In this document: positions 15,024 to 21,660 of the stretch, piece by piece
How the letters are laid out: each line of letters opens with the position of its first letter
How positions within the stretch are numbered: position 1 is the first letter of the stretch
Assembly (NCBI GenBank): GCA_007119795.1
Contig: SKOZ01000091.1
Location: forward strand, 1 to 36,861
Reading direction: 5' to 3'
Length of the DNA: 36,861 nucleotides
From: Planctomycetales bacterium
GTDB taxonomy: Bacteria > Planctomycetota > Planctomycetia > Pirellulales > Thermoguttaceae
Position numbers and translations under genes: made by a program
Notes under the pieces: model-generated
Databases searched by the model: none
Seen by the model: the letters and a program-made list of their open reading frames with translations, nothing else
What the model was told of the DNA's origin: nothing

Positions 15024-16766
15024 ATGCAGAAACTCCAAGGTATCGCCGTCTCGCCGGGTGTCGCTATCGGCGAGGCGCTGGTGATGGACAACGAGGGATT
15101 CCGCATCCCTCGGCGGTTCGTTTCGCGCGACGCCGTCGAAGACGAGCTGGAACGGCTCGAACGGGCGATCTGCGCCGCGAGCGAGGAAATCGCCCGCAAC
15201 CGCGACGCCGTCTCCTCCGAGTTGGGCGAGAAGTACGGGGCCATCTTCGAGGCCCACTTGCAGATGCTCGACGACAGCCAGCTCCGCAGCGAGTTCGAGG
15301 AGCTCATCCGCGAGCGGCACCTCTCTCCCGAATACGCCATCAGCCGCACGTTGCGCCGCTATGCGCAGGTCTTCCAGCGCCTGGAGAGCCGCTACCTCGC
15401 CGAGCGGGCGAACGACATCTTCGACATCGAGAAACGGCTTCTGCGGCACCTTCTCGGCCGGCGGCGCGAGGGTCTCGGCCGCCTCACTTCACCGGTCCTC
15501 GTCCTGGCCCACAACCTTACCCCCAGCGAGACCGCCAACCTCGATCGGACGTTCGTCAAGGGATTCGTTACGGAAGTGGGCGGCCCGGGAAGCCACACGG
15601 CGATCGTGGCCGAGGCCCTGGCAATTCCCGCCGTGGTGGGGACCGGGCCCTTCCTCACCGAAGTCTCCGGCGGCGAGACGGCGATTATCGACGGCGACAA
15701 GGGTCTGGTGGTCCTCCAGCCGGACGACGAGACCGTCGCCCGCTACCGCCACCAGGCCGAGGAGCACCGCTCCATGGCCGTCCGCCTCGAGGCCCTCCGC
15801 GACCTACCCGCCGAAGCCACCGATGGCGTGCGGATTCAGCTCCTGGGCAACATCGAGTTCCCCTACGAGGTCGACCACTGCCTGGAGCGGGGGGCCGACG
15901 GCGTGGGGCTGTATCGAACCGAGTTTCTGTATCTCGGCGCCGAGACGGAGCCCACCGAGGAAGTCCACTTCCAGGCCTACTCGCGCGTGGTGCAGACGAT
16001 GGGAGAGCGTCCCGTCGTCATCCGCACCTTCGACCTCGGCGCGGACAAGGTCCCCTTGCTCCCCCATCCCGACGAGGAACGGAACCCCTGTCTGGGGCTG
16101 AGGAGCATTCGGCTGGCGCTGCGAAACCTCCCCATGTTCCGCACCCAGCTCCGCGCCATCCTGCGGGCCAGCGCCCTGGGGAACGTGCGCGTCATGTTCC
16201 CGCTCGTGACCACCGTGCTCGAGTTGAGACAGGCGAAGATGGTGCTGGCCGACGTAATGGAGGACCTCCACGAAAACGGCGTCCCCTTCGACCGGAACCT
16301 CCTGGTGGGGATGATGGTCGAGGTGCCGGCGGCGGTGATGATGATCGACCACTTCGTCCGCGAGGTCGATTTCCTGAGCATCGGCACCAACGACCTCATC
16401 CAATATGCGCTGGCCGTGGACCGGGGCAACAAGGACGTGGGGCAGCTCTACAACTCCTCGGATCCGGCGGTGTTGAAGCTGATCACCATGACGGTCCAGG
16501 CGGCGCGGTCGAAGTCGCTGCCGGTGAACGTGTGCGGGCAGATGAGCGGCAACCCCTTGTATACGATGCTCCTCCTGGGGCTGGGGTTGAGGCAACTGAG
16601 CGTCACGCCCAGCGCGATCCCGGAGATCAAGAAGATCTGCCGCAGCGTGAGCATCGAGGAGTGTGAGGCCGTGGCGCGGCGCGCGATCACCATGGAGAAC
16701 GCCCGCGACATCAAGGCCTACCTCAAAGGCGAACTGCAGCGGCACGTACCCGAGTTGGGGGTTTAG
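15024..16766 (+). CDS. ptsI: PTS Enzyme I (phosphoenolpyruvate-protein phosphotransferase)
   Basis: The 580-residue enzyme takes phosphate from PEP and gives it to HPr. All three parts are present: the HPr-binding/phospho-His domain, with His191 in EVGGPGSHTAIVAEAL; the PEP-binding barrel, with GADGVGLYRTEFLYL, NPCLGLRSIRLAL and MVEVPAAVMMIDHF; and catalytic Cys504 in NVCGQMSGNP. Length matches the classic 575-residue EI without extra GAF or PTS domains. Two signature motifs differ from most EIs: GGPGSH in place of GGxTSH, and CGQMSG in place of CGEMAG. A short hairpin (GGTGG-TCGAT-CCACC, 16774-16788) follows the stop. No EIIB or EIIC gene is nearby. Confidence 0.93.
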   Translation: MQKLQGIAVSPGVAIGEALVMDNEGFRIPRRFVSRDAVEDELERLERAICAASEEIARNRDAVSSELGEKYGAIFEAHLQMLDDSQLRSEFEELIRERHLSPEYAISRTLRRYAQVFQRLESRYLAERANDIFDIEKRLLRHLLGRRREGLGRLTSPVLVLAHNLTPSETANLDRTFVKGFVTEVGGPGSHTAIVAEALAIPAVVGTGPFLTEVSGGETAIIDGDKGLVVLQPDDETVARYRHQAEEHRSMAVRLEALRDLPAEATDGVRIQLLGNIEFPYEVDHCLERGADGVGLYRTEFLYLGAETEPTEEVHFQAYSRVVQTMGERPVVIRTFDLGADKVPLLPHPDEERNPCLGLRSIRLALRNLPMFRTQLRAILRASALGNVRVMFPLVTTVLELRQAKMVLADVMEDLHENGVPFDRNLLVGMMVEVPAAVMMIDHFVREVDFLSIGTNDLIQYALAVDRGNKDVGQLYNSSDPAVLKLITMTVQAARSKSLPVNVCGQMSGNPLYTMLLLGLGLRQLSVTPSAIPEIKKICRSVSIEECEAVARRAITMENARDIKAYLKGELQRHVPELGV

Positions 16767-16917
16767 AGGAGGGGGTGGTCGATCCACCTTCGCAGCGGGG
16801 GCCAGGGGCAGGCGGCGGGCGATGCGCCCGCAGGGGGGCGGAAAGACGAATTTCAAGACAACACGTCCATTGAGGATTCCCCGCCGTCCACGGCAGATGG
16901 CCGGGGAGATCGAACCG

Positions 16918-17532
16918 ATGGTTCGACAGCGAGTTCGTATTCGTTTTGCCAAGCAGTCCGACCTGCGAATGGTCGGGCACCGGGACCTGGTACGCACGAT
17001 GGAGCGCTGTTTCCGTCGCGCCGGGATCAGGCTCGGGATGAGCCAGGGTTTCCACCCCAAGCCGCGGATGACGTTCCCTGCGGCTCTGGCAGTGGGGATC
17101 GAGGGAATCGACGAGGTGATGGAAATGGAGCTGGCCGAAGCCCTTCCCGCCGACGCGCTCTTGGAGCGGCTGGCAGGGGTGGGCGTCCCCGGGCTTCGCT
17201 TCCTCCACGCCGAGATCCTGCCGCCGGGGGCGAAGAAAGCGCGCCCCGGCTGGTTCACCTACCGAATGCCCGTTCCCCCGCCGTACCGTGAGGCCGCGGC
17301 CCGGGCCGTCGACCGGGTGGCGGTCGGCCAAAGCGGGCCCCCGGAGGGTCCCCCCGGACCCGACCGGCTCGCCGCCCTGCGCCTGGTGGATGGGACGCTC
17401 ACCATGCGTTTCCGCGTCACCGGCGGCGGGGGGGGGCCCGGACCGCGCGGGATGCTCGCCGAGCTGGGATTGGGCGAGCTGGAGCGGCAGGGCTGCTGCC
17501 TGGTCCGCTCCGCCGTGGAGTTGGAACCCTGA
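16918..17532 (+). CDS. TIGR03936/DUF2344 radical SAM-associated protein
   Basis: The 204-residue protein matches the TIGR03936 (DUF2344) family by its start: RVRIRFAKQSDLRMVGHRDLVRTMERCFRRAGIRLG, split across residues 4-39, and by SQGFHPKPRMTFPAALAVGIEG. In many bacteria this domain is fused to, or next to, a radical SAM protein (TIGR03960), and the pair often precedes RNase E/G. Here the RNase gene follows 56 nt downstream, but no radical SAM gene is in the window. The ATG at 16918 has GGGGAG 9 nt before it, better than the ATG at 16897. Its biochemical role is not established. The C-terminal part carries a Gly/Pro-rich insertion. Confidence 0.8.
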   Translation: MVRQRVRIRFAKQSDLRMVGHRDLVRTMERCFRRAGIRLGMSQGFHPKPRMTFPAALAVGIEGIDEVMEMELAEALPADALLERLAGVGVPGLRFLHAEILPPGAKKARPGWFTYRMPVPPPYREAAARAVDRVAVGQSGPPEGPPGPDRLAALRLVDGTLTMRFRVTGGGGGPGPRGMLAELGLGELERQGCCLVRSAVELEP

Positions 17533-17588
17533 CCGGCTGGCAGGACGAATGCGGCTCGCCAACCCTTGCCGAGCAAGAAAGCGAGCGC

Positions 17589-19223
17589 ATGAAACAGGAA
17601 ATGCTGATCAACGTTTCGCAACCGGAAGAATGCCGGATTGCCATCGTCGAGGACGGCGTCCTCGAAGAACTCTATGTGGAGCGGACTGCCCAGCACAATT
17701 ACGTGGGCAACATCTACAAGGGAGTGGTCGTCAATCTGGAGCCGAGCATCCAGGCCGCCTTCGTCGACTTCGGCGTGGGCCGCAACGGCTTCCTCCACAT
17801 CAGCGACCTCGAGCCGCAGTACTTTCGCCAGGGAGGCTACGACCCGAGCAAGGCCTTCGAGTCGGAGGGGCGGGGGGGGCGGCGGGGGCAGCGCGAAAAC
17901 CCCGGTGCCGGAAGCGAGAGTGCCGTGGCCACGCAGGCAAGGAACCGCCGCCCGCGCGGCGGGGTCCGCCCGCGCGTCAAACCGCCCATCCAGGACATCC
18001 TCCGCCGTGGCGACGAGGTCCTCGTCCAGGTGATCAAGGAAGGGATCGGCTCGAAGGGCCCCACACTCTCCACGTACATCAGCATCCCCGGCCGATACCT
18101 CGTGCTCATGCCGGCGCTGGGGCGGGTGGGCGTCTCGCGGAAGATCGAGGACGAAACCGTCCGCCGCCGCCTGCGCGATATCATGCTCGACCTGAATCCA
18201 CCCAAGGGGGTGGGCTTCATCGTGCGCACCGCCGGCGCCGACCGCTCCCGCAAGGAGCTCTCTCGCGACCTGGCCTACCTGCTCCGTCTGTGGAAGGTCA
18301 TCGTCCGCCGCATCCGCAAGCTGCCGGCGCCGGTGGACATCTACGAAGAGAGCGACATGATCATCCGCACGATCCGCGACATCTTCACCGCGGACGTAGA
18401 CACGATCTACATCGATAAGCCCGAGGCCTACGAGCGAGCCCGCGAGTTCCTCCAACTGGTGATGCCGCGGTACGTCAACCGCCTGAAGCTCTACGAGGGG
18501 AAGGAGCCGCTCTTCTACAAGTACCGCCTCGACGAGGAGATTGCCAAGATCCACCAGCGGAAGGTCCCCCTGAAGGCCGGCGGCTCCATCGTCATCGACC
18601 AGACCGAGGCCCTGGTGGCCATCGACGTCAACAGCGGCAGCTTCCGCGCCGACGATTCCGCCGAGGAGTCGGCCTACCAGATGAACCTCCTGGCGGCGCG
18701 GGAGATCGCCCGCCAGATCCGCCTGCGGGACCTGGGGGGGGTAATCATCAACGACTTCATCGACCTCCGCAAAGACAGGCACCGACGCGGCGTGGAACGG
18801 GCCCTCCGCGATGCAGTGAAGCGGGACCGCGCGCGGACGAAAATCCTCCGTACCAGCCCCTTCGGCCTCATCGAGATGACCCGCCAGCGGATCCGCCCCG
18901 GGCTGAAGCGGAGCGCATTCACCGATTGCCCGGCGTGCCACGGCACCGGCGTCGTAAAGACCCCCGAAAGCATGGCCATCGAGGTGGTCCGCCTGCTGAT
19001 GCTCGCCGCCCAGAACCCCCAGATCGGTGCCGCCACCGTCGCCGTCCACAACGAGGTGGCCGATTACCTGAGCAACAAGAAGCGGCGCGCCCTCATCGAA
19101 CTCGAGGATGAAGGGGCCATGGCCATCCAGGTCGAGGGACTCGATGGGGTCTCTCCGGAACACATGGTCTTCGACTGCCGCGACAAGGACAACCGCGAGA
19201 TCAAGTTCCCCCCCACCCGTTAG
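17589..19223 (+). CDS. rng: Ribonuclease E/G family protein
   Basis: The 544-residue endonuclease is close to RNase G in size and lacks the long scaffold tail of RNase E. It cleaves AU-rich single-stranded RNA in mRNA decay and rRNA maturation. The S1 domain (about 36-170: HNYVGNIYKGVVVNLEPSIQ) is interrupted by a Gly/Arg-rich insert at 90-133. Metal-binding Asp346 (VAIDVNSGSF) and Asp389 (IINDFIDLRKD) are present, and Cys447 and Cys450 in CPACHGTG form the Zn-link used for oligomerisation. The start MKQEMLINVSQPEECRIAIV is typical. It closes the hpf-pts co-directional run. Confidence 0.92.
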   Translation: MKQEMLINVSQPEECRIAIVEDGVLEELYVERTAQHNYVGNIYKGVVVNLEPSIQAAFVDFGVGRNGFLHISDLEPQYFRQGGYDPSKAFESEGRGGRRGQRENPGAGSESAVATQARNRRPRGGVRPRVKPPIQDILRRGDEVLVQVIKEGIGSKGPTLSTYISIPGRYLVLMPALGRVGVSRKIEDETVRRRLRDIMLDLNPPKGVGFIVRTAGADRSRKELSRDLAYLLRLWKVIVRRIRKLPAPVDIYEESDMIIRTIRDIFTADVDTIYIDKPEAYERAREFLQLVMPRYVNRLKLYEGKEPLFYKYRLDEEIAKIHQRKVPLKAGGSIVIDQTEALVAIDVNSGSFRADDSAEESAYQMNLLAAREIARQIRLRDLGGVIINDFIDLRKDRHRRGVERALRDAVKRDRARTKILRTSPFGLIEMTRQRIRPGLKRSAFTDCPACHGTGVVKTPESMAIEVVRLLMLAAQNPQIGAATVAVHNEVADYLSNKKRRALIELEDEGAMAIQVEGLDGVSPEHMVFDCRDKDNREIKFPPTR

Positions 19224-19273
19224 CTGAGGGGAACGGCATGGCAGGGAGCGGGGTACTTCCGCGAGCCCGACGA

Positions 19274-19302
19274 TTGCCAATCAGCGATCCTTATGCCACA
19301 AT
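19274..19302 (+). promoter_or_regulatory. Candidate promoter for the triple RidA-like gene
   Basis: TTGCCA (19274-19279), a 17-nt spacer and CACAAT (19297-19302). The -35 matches the other promoters in this window; the -10 agrees with TATAAT at four of six bases. The start would be near 19309, about 180 nt before the ATG at 19490. Confidence 0.4.
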
Positions 19303-19489
19303 AGGGGCACCCGCGTTTCGCCACGGGCCCCGCCTGCACCTGCCCGCCTCGCGATTGCACCGGCAAGCCGCTCCAGAACGGGACGTTTGCGAAGGCGCCG
19401 GCCAACAGCCCACCCCCCCAATTCCGATGGGGTATGCGCGGCCCCCCGACCCCACGATAGACCGCGCGCTTGAAGGAGCCGAAGTCGCT

Positions 19490-20731
19490 ATGGGCAGCAG
19501 AGTCGCCAAGAGGGGCCACCGTGATATCCGCACCGTAACCAACGCCGGAATCGGCTACTCAGTGGTCGAGCTCAACGACGTGCGGCACGTCTTTGCCGCC
19601 GCCGTTCCACGGAAGGCGGGCGATGTGGCCGTGGAAACCGGCGACGCCCTGCGGACCATCCAGGCGGTGATTGACGAGGAGGGGATCCGCGGCTCGATCG
19701 TCAAGCAGGCCGTCTTCTTTCGCGACGCAGCCGATCTGGGTGCCTGCCAGGAGGTCATCAACGCCTTCTACGGGCCGGACCTGCCCGCCACCGCCTACAT
19801 CCACCAGGCACCCTGTGCAGGGAAACGGGTGGCCATCGAGGCGCTAGGCGTGGGCCGGGGGCGGGGTGAGGTCGCAATCGAGCGCTATTCGCAGCACCTC
19901 GCCGTGGCCTCCCACAACGACATCGCCTTCGTTCACGTCGCGGGGATCGCCCCAGCCCCGGCGGCCGCCGGCGTCTACGAGCAGTCCCTCCGCTGCTTTC
20001 GGGAGATGGAGCGCTGTCTCCAGCAGGCGGGTGCCGGCTTCCACCAGGTAATTCGTACCTGGCTCTACCTGGGAGACATCGTCGGCCCCGACGGCGAAAC
20101 CCAGCGATACAAGGAGCTCAACCGCGCGCGGGCCGACTTCTTCCGCGAGGTCTGCTTCATCGCCGGCCAGTGCGGCAGTGCGGCGCGCCCCGGCTTTCCG
20201 GCGAGCACGGGAATCGGCGCCTGCGGGCGGGACGTGCTGATGAGCTGCCTGGCGCTGAAGACGGAGCGGAAGGACGTCCGGGTCGTCCCCTTGGAGAACC
20301 CCTGCCAGACCTCGGCCTTCCAGTACTCCGCCGTCTACAGCCCGGAAAGCCCGCGATTCTCCCGGGCCATGGCCCTGGCCGCCGGCCGCGCCGCGACGAT
20401 CTTCGTCTCCGGAACGGCGGCCATCACCGCCTCGGAGAGCCGCCACCACGGCGACGTGGCCGCGCAGACGCACCAGACGCTCGACAACATCGAGGCGCTC
20501 ATCGCCGAGGAGAATCTCGTCCGCCACGACCTGCCCGGCCTGGGCGCCACCCTCGGCGACCTGGCCCTGGTCCGAGTCTACATCAAGCGCCAGGAAGACT
20601 TCGAAGCCACCTATGCCGCTTGCCGGGAGCGCCTCGGCGAAGTGCCCACCATCTATGCCGTCGCCGACGTCTGCCGCGACGAGTTGCTGGTGGAAATCGA
20701 GGCCATCGCCGTCTCTAACCGGGCTCCCTGA
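19490..20731 (+). CDS. Triple RidA/YjgF-like protein, chorismatase-like
   Basis: The 413-residue chain appears to hold three RidA-like units: about 20-120 (ending YIHQAPCAGKRVAIEALGVG), 135-258 (ending STGIGACGRDVLMSCLAL) and 290-410 (IFVSGTAAITASESRHHGD to ELLVEIEAIAV). RidA works as a trimer, so one chain could mimic it. The layout and the SGTA...ES..HGDV...Q..QTLDNI motif in the third unit resemble the FkbO/Hyg5 chorismatases, which hydrolyse chorismate, but that assignment is tentative. None of the three units keeps the Arg that RidA uses for imine hydrolysis. The ATG at 19490 has AAGGAG 11 nt upstream; an earlier in-frame ATG at 19238 gives a sequence without homology. The stop overlaps thyX by 17 nt on the other strand. 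Confidence 0.75.
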   Translation: MGSRVAKRGHRDIRTVTNAGIGYSVVELNDVRHVFAAAVPRKAGDVAVETGDALRTIQAVIDEEGIRGSIVKQAVFFRDAADLGACQEVINAFYGPDLPATAYIHQAPCAGKRVAIEALGVGRGRGEVAIERYSQHLAVASHNDIAFVHVAGIAPAPAAAGVYEQSLRCFREMERCLQQAGAGFHQVIRTWLYLGDIVGPDGETQRYKELNRARADFFREVCFIAGQCGSAARPGFPASTGIGACGRDVLMSCLALKTERKDVRVVPLENPCQTSAFQYSAVYSPESPRFSRAMALAAGRAATIFVSGTAAITASESRHHGDVAAQTHQTLDNIEALIAEENLVRHDLPGLGATLGDLALVRVYIKRQEDFEATYAACRERLGEVPTIYAVADVCRDELLVEIEAIAVSNRAP

Positions 20732-21650
20732 GCAATCCCAGGGCGAGGAGCTTCTCCCGGCACTCGTCGCGTTCGCGGCAGCGGGCCAGGCCCGACCAGC
20801 TCGGGGCGCCCGCGGCCAGGAAGGCCGCCTCATCGGCAGGAAGGCTCCCCGCCGCGGCCAGGCCGCGGATCACCTCGCAGTCGAGCCGCGTCAGGGTCAA
20901 AGCCTCGAGGCGGTAGTCGACGAAGGCCTCCCAGACCAGGGGAAACAGCGGCCGCACGATCTGCTCCCCGATGGCCACCGCGTACTGACGGATCTCCCAC
21001 TGCGCGTGGCGGTCCATCCGCAGGGCCAGGAAGTGGAGCAGGTTGTGCAGATCGATCTTCCAGTAGGCCTCGGTGTACGTGGAGAGGGGGAGGTCCTTGC
21101 GAGCCTGTTCGCGGGCTACGCCCCGTTCGAGCCGCTTTCGATAGACCTCGCGGGCCCGCTCGTGCAGCGCCTCCTCCTCGGTGGAGAGCTCCTGGGCCGC
21201 CGCCGCCTCCAGCCCTCCCTCGCTCCCCTGGCGATTGGCCGTGGCCTGCCTCCGCCAGCCGTCGGGAGGCGTCCGCTGCGCCGCCTCGATGGCGATCGAA
21301 TAGCGCGTGCTGTACTCGTTGACCGAGGCCGTCCGGTGGCGAATCCACTGCCGCCAGGAGTCCATGGGGACGCGGACGAGGAGCTTCACCTCGGCCATCT
21401 CCAAGGGGGTCGTGTGGCCGTGGCGAACCAGATACCGGATCAGCGTGCGGTCTCCGGAGACGGCTCGTGTCCCCTCTCCGTAGCTGACCCGCGCCGCCTG
21501 GACGACTGCTGCGTCGTCGCCCATCACGTCGACCAGGCAGACGAATCCGTCGTCGAGCACCGGCAGCTTCTTCCAGCGGAGTTCGTCGAGGGTCGCTTGG
21601 CGGTCGGGCATGGCGGCTTCCAGCAGCGAGAGGGGCCGAAAAGGGAGCAT
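20715..21650 (-). CDS. thyX: Flavin-dependent thymidylate synthase
   Basis: ThyX methylates dUMP using methylenetetrahydrofolate, FAD and NADPH. The signature RHRTASVNEYSTRY is at residues 104-117, and LVRHGHTTPLEMAEVKLLVRVP gives the flavin-site His region. Length is 311, longer than most (about 220-260), because of an insert rich in Ala/Glu/Gln after the signature (about 125-165) and a C-terminal extension. The ATG at 21650 follows TAGGGA by 8 nt and lies 10 nt after the stop of the M50 fusion gene, so it is probably translated from the same message. An in-frame ATG at 21611 with GGAAG is the alternative start. No thyA is seen. Confidence 0.9.
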   Translation of the reverse strand: MLPFRPLSLLEAAMPDRQATLDELRWKKLPVLDDGFVCLVDVMGDDAAVVQAARVSYGEGTRAVSGDRTLIRYLVRHGHTTPLEMAEVKLLVRVPMDSWRQWIRHRTASVNEYSTRYSIAIEAAQRTPPDGWRRQATANRQGSEGGLEAAAAQELSTEEEALHERAREVYRKRLERGVAREQARKDLPLSTYTEAYWKIDLHNLLHFLALRMDRHAQWEIRQYAVAIGEQIVRPLFPLVWEAFVDYRLEALTLTRLDCEVIRGLAAAGSLPADEAAFLAAGAPSWSGLARCRERDECREKLLALGLLREPG

Positions 21651-21660
21651 TTTAGCATCC

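Noticed and set aside
19238..19489. N-terminal extension of the RidA-like protein
   Set aside because: Pro/Arg-rich sequence without homology; a promoter lies inside it and AAGGAG marks the later ATG.
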